Positions 1 to 9,244 of a stretch of DNA of 64,000 bases are shown here, one piece after another (the first letter of the stretch is position 1; each line of letters starts with the position of its first letter). This stretch comes from Lentisphaerota bacterium (GTDB lineage Bacteria > Verrucomicrobiota > Lentisphaeria > Oligosphaerales > JABHEG01), in NCBI GenBank assembly GCA_018676675.1, contig JABHEG010000220.1, positions 1-64,000 of the forward strand, in the 5' to 3' direction. The position numbers were made by a program, and so were the translations under genes. The notes under the pieces are model-generated. The model worked only from the letters and a program-made list of their open reading frames with translations, ran no database searches and had not been told where the DNA came from.

Positions 1-94
1 CGGCTCGACGGAGTCTCTCCCTCCAGGGGTTCCTTGGGCCATCTGTGTCCGATGGAGGGAGAGACTCCGTCGAGCCGCCTCACAAGACTGAGGC
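1..94. repeat. Palindromic repeat family C, copy 1 (two adjacent hairpins)
   Basis: Positions 1-24 and 54-77 are perfect 24-nt inverted repeats around a 29-nt loop. A second small hairpin (GCCTCA, loop CAAGAC, TGAGGC) follows at 77-94 and touches the stop codon of the first oxidoreductase gene. The same two-hairpin unit recurs at 39490-39582. The window starts exactly at the first stem, so the element may extend further left. It has no coding potential of its own. It could act as a transcript end for the minus-strand gene, but there is no T-run. Confidence 0.85.
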
Positions 95-95
95 G

Positions 96-1166
96 TTACC
101 AGGCACCATGCCCAAAAAACACCGGCTGTCCCGTCTCGGCGGAGCGGTAGCAGCCGTCGATGAAACGTATGACGTCGAGCGCATCGTCGACGGTAATCCT
201 GGGCGGACGTCCGGTGATAATGGCGTCTACGACATCGTTGATGTACAGCTCGGTGTGAGCTGGCGTGTAGTACTGATGGGCCAAGCCGCCGCGCTCGAAG
301 GGATCCTTGCCATCGTTGAACGGGCCCCAGATCTTGAACTTGTCTCCCATGGCATCGTCCACATACACAGATCCGGCACTGCCGATGATCTCGAGTCGGA
401 ACTCGGTTGTGGGGAGCGAGAGTGTTGGGGTGCGTCCCACCACAATATTGGCGACTGCCCCCCCACCGAATGTGACGGTGGCGACACACATGTCCTCGTG
501 TCCGACGTCGCGGTAGTGTTCATAGAAGAACGCGTTTCTGCGGGCGAACACACTCCGGAGACGCTGCCCCAAGGCCTTGGAAACGGCGAGGAACCCGTAC
601 GGACCGTGGTTCGGCAACTCACCGTACTTGGCAGTCACCTTCTCTCCATCGACAATCGTGTAGGTGTATCGCGGGCCTTTGGGTTGCAGGCAATGGCAGT
701 ACGCAACGCGTGGCTTGCCGATTCCGCCGGAACGGGCCCGGTCCTGCGCGTCGGCCAGTGGGCGAGGGAAGCAGGCGTTGGGCACATCCAGGGAAAAGCA
801 CACCCCGGACGCTTTGACTGCCGCGAGTGCACGTTCCGCGCTGGCCAGTGAATCAGACACAGGCTTCTCTGACAGAATGTGAATCCCGCGTTCGGCGGCA
901 GCGACAATCACCTCGGCATTGCTGGCCGGGGGAACACAGAGAGACACAACGTCGGGCTGGAACGAGTCCAGCATCTCGACGTAATCCTCGACGTGGGGAA
1001 CGCCATGGACCTCGGCAAAAGCCTCCGCCAGATCACAGCGAGCATTCTCCCCCGGGACCTCGGCCACGGCGACAAGTTCCACCTCGAAATGATCGGCCAG
1101 GCCTCCGCTGTACGCCTGTGGGTGACCGCCGGCAAAACTGATGGCTGCTGCGCGTAGTTTACTCAT
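96..1166 (-). CDS. Gfo/Idh/MocA family oxidoreductase
   Basis: 356-aa NAD(P)-dependent sugar or inositol dehydrogenase-like protein, cytoplasmic. The Rossmann domain occupies about residues 1-125, with the family EKP motif at 100-102 (HILSEKPVSD). The C-terminal alpha/beta substrate domain ends with a typical DALDVIRFID helix. The N-terminal nucleotide loop (SFAGGHPQAYS) departs from the usual GxGxxG, so cofactor binding may be atypical. The ATG overlaps the stop of the upstream oxidoreductase gene by four bases (ATGA at 1163-1166), indicating translational coupling. The substrate cannot be read from sequence; neighbouring saccharolytic genes suggest a sugar derivative. Confidence 0.9.
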   Translation of the reverse strand: MSKLRAAAISFAGGHPQAYSGGLADHFEVELVAVAEVPGENARCDLAEAFAEVHGVPHVEDYVEMLDSFQPDVVSLCVPPASNAEVIVAAAERGIHILSEKPVSDSLASAERALAAVKASGVCFSLDVPNACFPRPLADAQDRARSGGIGKPRVAYCHCLQPKGPRYTYTIVDGEKVTAKYGELPNHGPYGFLAVSKALGQRLRSVFARRNAFFYEHYRDVGHEDMCVATVTFGGGAVANIVVGRTPTLSLPTTEFRLEIIGSAGSVYVDDAMGDKFKIWGPFNDGKDPFERGGLAHQYYTPAHTELYINDVVDAIITGRPPRITVDDALDVIRFIDGCYRSAETGQPVFFGHGAW

Positions 1167-2209
1167 GCGATGCTCCCCCCTTCCTCGACAAACGCGGCGA
1201 CATCTACGTTACGGCCGGATGCGAACGACTGACAGGCAGCGCGGAGTCCCTTGAGTACCTGTCGAGTGAAGGCAAGCGGAATGTCAGGCTCCTCACCCGT
1301 CCGGATAGCGTCCACAATCGCCTGGACCTCACCGGCGAATGCCTCCTCCGCCCCCCAGGAGGTGATATGGGCACCGGGGAAATCGACGCCCTGTTGCGAA
1401 TACGAGCAGACCGAGAACGTCTGCCGGTCTCCAGCATCGATGGTCCCCTCGGTTCCGACGATGTAGAAATCACAGTGAAACGGATGCCCCGGCGGCTGCA
1501 TGATGCGGTTCTCTTCGCTCAGCGCGTAAGCCCCGTTCTCGAACTGCATGTTCACCGCCACATACTCGTGGACCCGCAGCCAGTCCTGGCCCGGGTGACT
1601 CACGGTATAGACTTCACTGATCGAGCTCTCGAACAACATCGACAGGTAGTCGAACTGGTGCATGCCGTTGTGCATGAGCAACCACTCCGGCCCACGTTTG
1701 GCATCGTAGCCCCCCTGCGCCCACTTCTCGGGCGTCCAGAACGGGCTGGATGGACTGCTCATACGGGCAAACACCGGTCGCCCGATCCGGCCGGCCCGAA
1801 TGGCGTCTCTGATCGCTCGGAGCTTCGGACGATAGCGAAGGCTCTGGGCGCACATCATCGTGACCCCGGCGGACTCCGCAGCCGCGACCATCGTGTCCAG
1901 CTCCGCCAGCGTCATGGCAAACGGCTTCTCCACCAGCACGTGCTTTCCCGCCTGCGCCGCCGCGATGGCCATAGGAGCATGCAATTCATCCGGCGTGACC
2001 AAGCTGACAATCTGGATGTCATCGCGCCTCAGGATCTGCTCGTAGTCGGTCACAGCATCAACGCCAAACTCCCCTGCCAGCGTGCTGGCCGCCTCCGGAT
2101 CGCGATCGCAGACTGCCACGAGACGGGCGCCGTCAGCCCGCACGAATCCCCTGGCATGCAAAGGCGCGACCGCCCGACACCCAACAACCGCTGCTCCGAG
2201 ATCAGTCAT
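1163..2209 (-). CDS. Gfo/Idh/MocA family oxidoreductase
   Basis: 348-aa NAD(P)-dependent dehydrogenase family protein. The N-terminal Rossmann fold begins at MTDLGAAVVGCRAVAP, and the EKP motif is at residues 94-96 (HVLVEKPFAMT). The C-terminal half carries the family's HNGMHQFDYL segment, which is likely to supply the catalytic histidine. The frame stays open 45 codons upstream, but that stretch does not resemble the family. The ATG at 2209 has GGAG nine bases upstream, so I chose it. It is the first gene of a coupled pair with 96-1166 and is divergent from the SUMF1-like gene across about 210 bp. The pair probably acts on related sugar acids or inositols (inference). Confidence 0.9.
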   Translation of the reverse strand: MTDLGAAVVGCRAVAPLHARGFVRADGARLVAVCDRDPEAASTLAGEFGVDAVTDYEQILRRDDIQIVSLVTPDELHAPMAIAAAQAGKHVLVEKPFAMTLAELDTMVAAAESAGVTMMCAQSLRYRPKLRAIRDAIRAGRIGRPVFARMSSPSSPFWTPEKWAQGGYDAKRGPEWLLMHNGMHQFDYLSMLFESSISEVYTVSHPGQDWLRVHEYVAVNMQFENGAYALSEENRIMQPPGHPFHCDFYIVGTEGTIDAGDRQTFSVCSYSQQGVDFPGAHITSWGAEEAFAGEVQAIVDAIRTGEEPDIPLAFTRQVLKGLRAACQSFASGRNVDVAAFVEEGGSIA

Positions 2210-2420
2210 TCCATCTACTCCATTGCCCGACACACAATCCGTATCGCCCAGACAACCCCCGTGGCAATCATAAGGCACCCAATGCGGCACGGCAAACGGC
2301 TGTCCGTGCTCCTGTTCCCCTTCTGCTCCCCGACTGCCCTCCACACCAACGGGGCGGTATATTCAGGGAACCAGTGGAACTCGCGGAACGGCAACCAGAC
2401 TCAACCGGGAGGACTGACAC

Positions 2421-4025
2421 ATGCACATTGGGATCACTCTCGTAGTCGGAACAGCCGGCTTCTGCTTCGCCGGCGCCGTCGAGATCAAAGATGCCGCGCC
2501 GATGGTCTATGTGCCGGCAGGCGACTGTGTCCTTGGGACAACAGACATCGAAGCAGGACGCCTGGCGACGGAACTCGGCGCACACCCCACGCTGTTCAGG
2601 AACGAAACGCCGCAACGCCGGACGGCGCTTCCCGGTTTCCTCATTGACAAATACCCGGTCACGAACCGGCAGTTTAAGCGGTTCGTGGATGAAACCAACG
2701 GGCGCCCACCAAACGGCTGGAGAAACCGAACATACCCACAAGGGCAAAGCGACCATCCGGCAACCGGAATCATGTGGCAACAGGCTAACGCCTATGCCGC
2801 ATGGGCGGGCAAGCGCCTGCCAACCGCCGATGAGTGGGAGAAGGCAGCCCGAGGAACAGACGGAAGACGTTACCCGTGGGGAGACGAATGGTCCCCCGGC
2901 GCAACCCGAATCGACGATCCCGCCTCTCCGAAGACGCGCGCCCTCACAGCCCCCATTGGCAGCTTCCCCAAGGGAGCCAGCCCGTATGGGGTCATGGATC
3001 TGTGCGGCAATGTCGCCGAATGGACGTCGACAGAGAGCCAGAAGTCCAACCCGGAAAGGGGCTGGGCCTGGTACGTGGTCAAAGGCGCCTCCGCGGCCCA
3101 TTGTCTGAGGGAGAGCTTCCGCTGTGCGGCGGTAAACTTCTCGGCCCACACGAGTCGTTGGCACACTTGGACAGGGTTCCGCTGCGCGATGGACTCCCCG
3201 GAGCCCCCCGCTGACCTGCCCGCGGATACCACAGCTGAGCCGGAACTCATCACACCGAAGCCATGCTCCGGCCCGGCGGAAGAAAAGCACGGTTCAGAAC
3301 CGATTCGCCTCAGCGTTTCACCAGGACACGCGAGAGTCGTGTTTGACGTGCCGTTCTTCCCGGACGCGGGATTCAGCCTCTACGCACCGGAACAAAGCGG
3401 CGCCAAGGGGATGTCGCTTTCCTGGGGCGGAGGGCGCCCCAAACTGGAATGGCAGTTGAGTGAAGACCGCACCGAAGCCAGTTACCGGATCACCTTCACC
3501 GGGCGAGCAGTTCAGACGGTCACCCTTACCTCGGGCATAGACGTGGTGGTCTACACCATCGCGATCCGGAATCTGACCGACAGGCCATTCACCGGAGTCG
3601 GCTGCAACAGCTGCTTCAACAACAGTTCCTCGGCCTACTTCGAGGATATGGAACGCGCCCGTTCCTACGTCTGGACTGACGAGGGAGCCACCTCCATGCT
3701 GAAAATGCCGATCGGCGGCTCGGGCGAACCCCTGCATGGCGGCTGGAACGTGGCGGGAAGCGACCAGGTGGCCACACCGGCATCAGGAAAGGTCCGTCAC
3801 CCCCTCATCGCCATCGTGTCACGCGACCGCAAGTGGGTGATAGCACAAGGCTATGGTGCAGGCACGAGCGTGGCCACCAATGCCCACTACTCCTGCCTGC
3901 ACTCGCGCCCCGCCTGGCCTGACATTCCGGCCGGAGAAGAGCGGGCCGTCACCGGCAGGATGTACTTCCTAAAGGGCAACCTCGAGGATCTGCTCAAACG
4001 CTGGAAGTCGGACTTCGGCAAGTGA
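2421..4025 (+). CDS. SUMF1/formylglycine-generating-enzyme-like secreted protein
   Basis: 534 aa with a likely signal peptide (about residues 1-19). A SUMF1 (FGE-sulfatase) domain spans about 28-258: RLPTADEWEKAARG at 132-145, YPWG at 151-154, GNVAEW at 196-201, GFRCAM at 252-257. The active-site segment reads KGASAAHCLRESFRC, with cysteines at 228 and 235 (C-x6-C) instead of the C-x4-C pair of aerobic FGE, so genuine formylglycine synthesis is doubtful. Residues about 265-534 form a beta-rich extension I do not recognise. Many SUMF1-domain proteins in these phyla are non-catalytic or act as carbohydrate-binding or modifying proteins. A sulfatase that would need FGE lies far away at 56577. 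Confidence 0.8.
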   Translation: MHIGITLVVGTAGFCFAGAVEIKDAAPMVYVPAGDCVLGTTDIEAGRLATELGAHPTLFRNETPQRRTALPGFLIDKYPVTNRQFKRFVDETNGRPPNGWRNRTYPQGQSDHPATGIMWQQANAYAAWAGKRLPTADEWEKAARGTDGRRYPWGDEWSPGATRIDDPASPKTRALTAPIGSFPKGASPYGVMDLCGNVAEWTSTESQKSNPERGWAWYVVKGASAAHCLRESFRCAAVNFSAHTSRWHTWTGFRCAMDSPEPPADLPADTTAEPELITPKPCSGPAEEKHGSEPIRLSVSPGHARVVFDVPFFPDAGFSLYAPEQSGAKGMSLSWGGGRPKLEWQLSEDRTEASYRITFTGRAVQTVTLTSGIDVVVYTIAIRNLTDRPFTGVGCNSCFNNSSSAYFEDMERARSYVWTDEGATSMLKMPIGGSGEPLHGGWNVAGSDQVATPASGKVRHPLIAIVSRDRKWVIAQGYGAGTSVATNAHYSCLHSRPAWPDIPAGEERAVTGRMYFLKGNLEDLLKRWKSDFGK

Positions 4026-4045
4026 GAAGAGTCGCCCGCTCCGCC

Positions 4046-4261
4046 CTACACGTACTTGACGAGCTGATTGATGCTCCCTGACCAGGAGCAACCACAGCAG
4101 AAAATCTCTGAGAAGTCGAGCCCGGCCAGGTCCGCGTTCGAAGCCTGAGTCGGGAAGGGCTCATAGTCGTACCCCACGTGGAAGTACACCTTCTCGCCCG
4201 CGTCATTCGTGCCGTAGAAGCGATGCAGCCCACATGGCTCGCAGAGCAGGTACTTGGTCAT
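4046..4261 (-). CDS. Small cysteine-rich protein (putative zinc ribbon)
   Basis: 71-aa protein starting MTKYLLCEPCGLHRFYG. It has a CxxC pair near the N-terminus and a CCGCSW segment near the C-terminus, which together could bind one zinc ion. GGAG lies eight bases before the ATG. It is transcribed divergently from the methyltransferase/propeller gene and convergently with the SUMF1-like gene. I do not recognise the family. The ordered Cys knuckles and good ribosome-binding site favour a real gene, and its function is unknown. Confidence 0.55.
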   Translation of the reverse strand: MTKYLLCEPCGLHRFYGTNDAGEKVYFHVGYDYEPFPTQASNADLAGLDFSEIFCCGCSWSGSINQLVKYV

Positions 4262-4467
4262 TGTTGAGGCTCCGTTGGTGGCGCCGAAAGGAAACTGCTA
4301 CCGAGCCGAACGTCCTGGAAGGGCGGGGTCCTCAACGGCCGTGCTTCGGCCGCCCAAGCTCAAGACAGCCCGTTCCGCAGCCTGTTCTTTCCGTTTGTCT
4401 GCGGCTACTGTATCACCACTTCACCATTTCCCAGAGCAGAAAAAGCGCCCAAAGGAGATTGCTCCGG

Positions 4468-7400
4468 ATGATCAGAAGACGTGGTCTGTTACTCGCCTCG
4501 CTGAGCCTCGCGCTGATTGCTGTTGGCGGGTCGGCCCAAGAACACACATCCACTCCACGGCAACGGGCTGACGCCGTTTTCAAGGCCACTGGGGTCACCG
4601 GTGGGCTGGTCGTTCACCTCGGCTGTGGCGATGGGTGTCTCACCGCCGCACTGAAGCAAGACGGAATCTCCCTCGTTCACGGTCTGGAAGCGGACCGAGA
4701 AGCCGTGGCCAAAGCGCGCGTCCATATCCGCTCACTGGGAATCTACGGTCAAGTGGCCGTGGAGCACTGGGATGCCTCCGTCCTCCCCTTCGCCGATCAC
4801 ACGGTTAACCTCCTTGTGGTCGAGGCGCCCGGATCAGTGCCCCCTGATGAAATGACCCGGGTGCTGGTCCCCGGAGGCGTCTCCTGCGTCAAGAAAGGGG
4901 ACACCTGGGCGACAACCACCAAACCGCCTCGTGCAGGCGTTGACGATTGGACCCATTTCCTTCACAGCGCCAGCGGAAACCCCGTCTCAAGCGACACGGT
5001 GATGGGGCCACCGCGCCACCTCCAGTGGACGGCGGAACCACGCCACACGCGCAGCCACGAGTTCACCCCCAGCATTCAGGCCGTCGTGTCAGCGGCTGGA
5101 CGGCTCTTCTACATCGCCGACACAGCTCCCACAGACACGCTTCGCAAGCCCGCCGAATGGGCCGTGGTCGCCCGAGATGCCTACAACGGACTCCTGCTCT
5201 GGGAACAACCCATCCCCGAGTGGTTCTCCCACCTCTGCGGCTGGACATCCGGACCACAGCAGCTTCAGCGGAAGCTGGTGGCTGTCAAGGACCGCGTCTA
5301 CGTGACGCTCGGCTTCCACGATCAAGTCAGGGCACTCGATGCCGCAACGGGGAAGACCCTCCTAACCTACGCCGACACGCATGGCACGGACGAGATCCTC
5401 TACCACAACGGCATCCTCCTGCTCGCGGTCAGGGAGGTCACGGAAGAACGCCTGGCCGAATACAGAAAATGGGCAGACCTGACCACCCAGTCTGAGTCGC
5501 CCCTGCATGTCCGTGACTCGGCCAGACCACTCGTCAAGGCATTCCGCAAGGCCGAAGGCAGAGCCCCTCGCACAATCGTCGCCCTAAACGCAACCACCGG
5601 ACAGCTGGTGTGGAAGAAGATGGGCGCAGCAACAGCCGGGCTCAGGCCCTTCAGTCTTCGGGCCTGCGGCAGCCGTGTCTACTGTCAGACCAACAGCGGG
5701 CTCCACTGCTTCGATGTCAAGACCGGGGGCAAGCTGTGGACAACGTCGACACCGAAGCTTCGGGCCGTTTCAGAGAACGCCGTTGTCTGTTTGAGCAAGA
5801 AGGAAATCATGCTGCTCTCTCCGGAAGACGGCTCCGTACGCTGGAAGCAACCACCGTCACTCCTCAACATCCGCGATGTGATGCTCATCAATGACTCGCT
5901 GTGGATCGGAGGCTTCAAGCCCTTCAGCACGGGTAGCAAGAAGTACACCGGCCCCGTCTGGGGCCCCTTCTTCGCCGCGCAGCACGACCTGAAAACGGGA
6001 GCGCTGCTGAAGGAGATTACCCAGGACAACCCGGAGCACCACCATCGCTGCTGGGACAACAAGGCCACGACCCGCTACATCCTCGGAGGACGGCGTGGAA
6101 CGGAGTTCCTCGACCTGGAGAGCGGTGATGTCCTGTGGCACAGCTGGGCCCGAGGTGTGTGCCGGTACGGCATCATGCCGGCCAATGGCATGCTGTACGT
6201 TCCCCCGCACTCCTGCGGCTGCTACCGGACAGTGCAGCTCGAAGGCTTCAATGCGCTTGCTCCGGCGAGGCCGAGGACCAACACTGGCAGCGCCACCAAG
6301 GGCCGATTGGAGAGAGGACCGGCCTACGGCAGACAGACGGCCTCTGCCACGCGCGACGACTGGCCGACCTACCGCGGTGACGCCCAGCGCAGCGGGCGAG
6401 CTCGGGGCACAATCCCCCTCACCCTCACCACCAAGTGGCAGACTGCCCCCGGCGAAGCAACCACAGCCCCAGTCGTGGCAGGCAACAAAGTGCTCGTCGC
6501 CCGAACGGACCGGCACGAACTCCTTGCCGTCGACACCAACTCCGGCAAGACCGCCTGGGCCTTCACGACAGGAGGCCGAATCGACTCCCCACCCACCGTC
6601 CACGGGGGACAGGCCATTGTCGGCTGCAGCGATGGCCACGTCTACAGTCTCAAAGCCGAAGACGGAACGTTGAGCTGGCGTTTCCGTGCTGCCCGGGATC
6701 CGCGACGCGTGATCGTCCGCGGCCAAGTTGAGTCGGCCTCACCAGTCCATGGCAGCGTGCTCATCGACGATGGGACTCTCTGCTTCACCGCCGGCCGCTC
6801 ATCCTATCTTGACGGTGGAATCGACCTCTACCGTCTCAATCCACTGACCGGTGAACAGCTGTCTCGCACAACCATCTACAGTCCCGATGAAAGAACCGGA
6901 CAACAGCCCAAACAGTACAGCTCCAACGCCATGCCTGGAGCGCGCTCTGATCTCCTGGCCGCCGACAACAAACACATCTACCTGCGCGACCTCACCTTCT
7001 CCAAGAAAGGCGTCGAGATAAAGGACCGGGAACGACACCTGTTTACCCTCACCGACTTCCTCGATGACTCGTGGACACATCGCTCCTACTGGATCTTCGG
7101 GACCAAATCCTCCCTCTCAACCGGTTGCAGTGGTAGGAGCAGGAAGCTCCTCTTCGGCCGTCTCCTGACCTTCGATGGCACGACAGCCTATGGCTATGGC
7201 AGAGAAAAGGTCCACTGGTCCAACGAGTTTGAGGATGGGAAGTACCGCGTCTTCGCGCGCAGACTCAATGCCGACAAGCCGATGTGGGCAAAGCCGGTGT
7301 CCATTCACATCCAGGCCATGGTTCTGGTTGGAGACATCATCTTCGCCGCCGGAGCCGGGGAGCCACCAGAGCGAATCGGCAAAGGCGAAAAACGAAGCGC

Positions 7401-7557
7401 CGCGCCCCTGCTCCTGGCCATCTCAACCACAGACGGTTCCGAGTTGGCGCGCTATCCCATCCCCGCGGCCCCGGTGTTCAATGGTATGGCCGCCGCAAGG
7501 GGTGAATTATTCCTGACACTGGCGAACGGCCAACTGCTCTGCATGACTGGGAAATAG
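4468..7557 (+). CDS. Exported methyltransferase-like / PQQ-type beta-propeller fusion
   Basis: 1029 aa from the ATG at 4468, with AAAGGAG nine bases upstream. The longer frame to 4234 would overlap the divergent small gene and lacks family resemblance. Residues 1-23 form a signal peptide (RRRGLLLASLSLALIAVGGSAQ). Residues about 35-150 resemble a class I SAM methyltransferase: VVHLGCGDG at 48-56, acidic GLEAD at 72-76, and RVLVPGG at 131-137. The remainder is a PQQ-like (pyrrolo-quinoline quinone/quinoprotein) beta-propeller, starting with DDWTHFLHSASGNPVSSD and containing a second start-like block DDWPTYRGDAQRSGR near residue 630. An exported protein would meet little SAM, so the N-domain may be repurposed. 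It is followed 13 bp later by the ceramidase-like gene. Confidence 0.85.
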   Translation: MIRRRGLLLASLSLALIAVGGSAQEHTSTPRQRADAVFKATGVTGGLVVHLGCGDGCLTAALKQDGISLVHGLEADREAVAKARVHIRSLGIYGQVAVEHWDASVLPFADHTVNLLVVEAPGSVPPDEMTRVLVPGGVSCVKKGDTWATTTKPPRAGVDDWTHFLHSASGNPVSSDTVMGPPRHLQWTAEPRHTRSHEFTPSIQAVVSAAGRLFYIADTAPTDTLRKPAEWAVVARDAYNGLLLWEQPIPEWFSHLCGWTSGPQQLQRKLVAVKDRVYVTLGFHDQVRALDAATGKTLLTYADTHGTDEILYHNGILLLAVREVTEERLAEYRKWADLTTQSESPLHVRDSARPLVKAFRKAEGRAPRTIVALNATTGQLVWKKMGAATAGLRPFSLRACGSRVYCQTNSGLHCFDVKTGGKLWTTSTPKLRAVSENAVVCLSKKEIMLLSPEDGSVRWKQPPSLLNIRDVMLINDSLWIGGFKPFSTGSKKYTGPVWGPFFAAQHDLKTGALLKEITQDNPEHHHRCWDNKATTRYILGGRRGTEFLDLESGDVLWHSWARGVCRYGIMPANGMLYVPPHSCGCYRTVQLEGFNALAPARPRTNTGSATKGRLERGPAYGRQTASATRDDWPTYRGDAQRSGRARGTIPLTLTTKWQTAPGEATTAPVVAGNKVLVARTDRHELLAVDTNSGKTAWAFTTGGRIDSPPTVHGGQAIVGCSDGHVYSLKAEDGTLSWRFRAARDPRRVIVRGQVESASPVHGSVLIDDGTLCFTAGRSSYLDGGIDLYRLNPLTGEQLSRTTIYSPDERTGQQPKQYSSNAMPGARSDLLAADNKHIYLRDLTFSKKGVEIKDRERHLFTLTDFLDDSWTHRSYWIFGTKSSLSTGCSGRSRKLLFGRLLTFDGTTAYGYGREKVHWSNEFEDGKYRVFARRLNADKPMWAKPVSIHIQAMVLVGDIIFAAGAGEPPERIGKGEKRSAAPLLLAISTTDGSELARYPIPAAPVFNGMAAARGELFLTLANGQLLCMTGK

Positions 7558-7570
7558 GGAGATTCGAGTA

Positions 7571-8899
7571 ATGCCCACCACCTGCCCGTACAACATTGAT
7601 GGTCTGCCGTCAGTCCAGGCCGGCGCCGCAAAGACAGTCATCACCCCTCCTCTCGACACTGGTTTGGCTGGCTACTTCCACGAGCGCATTGCCACAAGCG
7701 TCAAGTCGGATCTCCACTGCCATGTTCTGGTCCTGCAAAGCGGGGACGACCGCCTTGCCCTCATCTCCTGTGACGTCATCTGCTTCGGCAACGAAATGGC
7801 TGATGAGACCAAGCGTCTGGTGCTCGAGCGAGCGGGAATTCCTCCTGAGTTCGTGTTGCTCCACGCCACCCACACCCACACCGGACCGGTGATGCGCAAG
7901 ATCGCCCTGCTGCCTTCCCACGACGAATATCTGGCCGGCCTCCCCGGACGCATCGCGGACACGGTGGCCAGAGCGACAGAGGACATGTTTGACGCCTTTC
8001 TCGTCGTCGGACGCCGTGAGGAAACCAACGTCGGCAGCAACAGACTTGGTCGACAACCGGACGGCGAGGAAGTTTTTGGCAAAACGGACGTTCTCGGCCC
8101 GGCCGGCCCCATTGATCCAGAGGTCCTCAGTTTGGCCGTGCGGGACACGGACGGCACCATGCGCGCCATGGTCGTCAACTATGCCATGCATCCGGACGTC
8201 ATCGGCGGCGGAAGCGCTGACTTCTTCTCGCCCGATTGGCCCGGCTACGTCGGCGACACAATTTCAGACGTCTATGGCGACGAGGTCGTCACCGTCTTCC
8301 TGAATGGAACATGCGGCGACCTGAACCATCGTGAATGGAGCGACACCCGCCTGCCCTGTGGTGGACCGGCCAAGTCCATCCAGATGGGGCGGACCATTGC
8401 CTCAGCTGCCATCGCGGCGGCGGAGACCGGAGACGTCATCGAGTCTGCCGAATGCCGGGGTGAGCTCGAGGTCCTGGAGATCCCATTCTTCACTCGCAAT
8501 GAGGCTTTCCAGGCAGAGATGGAGGCCATCCAAGCCAAACCGGAAGCCGAGCGGAAGGGCTGGGAGAAGGTCATCCTGGGCGCCTGCGAACGCTGGAAAC
8601 ACGATGATGAGATCGCTCGCGTCCCCGTCCACACCATGCGCTTTGGAGACCTCGTGTTCGTCGGCCTTCCGGGCGAAGTCTTTGTGCGCTGGGGCCTGGA
8701 AATCAAACACTGGAGTCCGGGACGGTTCACCTTCGTTGCGGAACTCGCAAATGGCTGGCTCGGCTACATCCCGACCACCGACCAGGCCCACCGGGGAGCC
8801 TACGGGGCCAAGCCGATTCTCTCCCGCCAACTAATCGCCGATGGCGGCCGGCAGATGACTGACACCGCGCAGATTCTCATGTGCAAGTTGTGGGAGTAG
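7571..8899 (+). CDS. Neutral/alkaline ceramidase-like amidohydrolase
   Basis: 442 aa with the N-terminal domain of neutral/alkaline non-lysosomal ceramidases. The zinc motif HATHTHTGP lies at 98-106, a further histidine is in NYAMHPDV, and FLNGTCGDLNH follows. The second, Ig-like ceramidase domain is absent, as in many short bacterial homologues. No signal peptide is visible, so it is probably cytoplasmic. It starts 13 bp after the propeller gene, with an AGGGAG site overlapping that gene's stop, so the two are likely co-transcribed. The substrate is probably an amide of a sugar or lipid, and true ceramide cleavage should not be assumed. Confidence 0.85.
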   Translation: MPTTCPYNIDGLPSVQAGAAKTVITPPLDTGLAGYFHERIATSVKSDLHCHVLVLQSGDDRLALISCDVICFGNEMADETKRLVLERAGIPPEFVLLHATHTHTGPVMRKIALLPSHDEYLAGLPGRIADTVARATEDMFDAFLVVGRREETNVGSNRLGRQPDGEEVFGKTDVLGPAGPIDPEVLSLAVRDTDGTMRAMVVNYAMHPDVIGGGSADFFSPDWPGYVGDTISDVYGDEVVTVFLNGTCGDLNHREWSDTRLPCGGPAKSIQMGRTIASAAIAAAETGDVIESAECRGELEVLEIPFFTRNEAFQAEMEAIQAKPEAERKGWEKVILGACERWKHDDEIARVPVHTMRFGDLVFVGLPGEVFVRWGLEIKHWSPGRFTFVAELANGWLGYIPTTDQAHRGAYGAKPILSRQLIADGGRQMTDTAQILMCKLWE

Positions 8900-8914
8900 G
8901 CCCGGCTTCTGCCC

Positions 8915-8994
8915 GTCACAGCCCTGATCAACGGGAGGGGACACGCACACTGCGGCGGAACCGACACCGCTCCCGTTAGTCACGGCTCGGACAG
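8915..8994. repeat. Repeat family G, copy 1 (imperfect palindrome)
   Basis: The motif GCCCTGATCAACGGGAGGGG at 8921-8940 is answered in inverted form by CTCCCGTTAGTCACGGCTCGG at about 8973-8993. The left arm recurs with one change at 38731-38750, and a more decayed right arm follows there. This is a dispersed imperfect palindrome between genes. Confidence 0.6.
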
Positions 8995-9012
8995 ACAGGA
9001 AGGCCGCTTCAG

Positions 9013-9088
9013 TGTGGGAGGCGGTGCCACCCGCCGATTGCCTGTTGGCTTGGGCATAGGGAATCGGGGCGTGGCAGCCCCTCCCACC
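9013..9088. repeat. Repeat family A, copy 1 (REP-like GTGGGAGG element)
   Basis: An outward-facing pair of GTGGGAGG arms: GTGGGAGGCGGTGCCA begins at 9014 and CCCCTCCCAC ends at 9087. Each arm is followed by a short hairpin. Related copies lie at 17633-17913, 27250-27366, 43402-43494 and 62531-62588. The layout resembles REP/BIME elements. It sits in the 345-bp gap before the rhamnogalacturonan-lyase-like gene, which otherwise shows nothing. Confidence 0.75.
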
Positions 9089-9244
9089 TTGGATGCCCCT
9101 GAGTTTCGGGGCATTCGGAGGCACCCCTGCCTACCACATGATCACCGGGCAGGAATGCCCGGCGCCACCTTGAAACAGGCCGCATGCGGAGATGCGGCGC
9201 TACCAAACGTTGCAGAAGGCCTGGCAACACAACAGCGAGAAACC

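Noticed and set aside
45-851. 268-aa plus-strand frame opposite the first oxidoreductase
   Set aside because: It begins in a family C hairpin and overlaps a well-supported Gfo/Idh/MocA gene; no family resemblance.
1367-2647. 426-aa plus-strand frame spanning the second oxidoreductase and the next gene
   Set aside because: Shadow of two supported genes, no domain.
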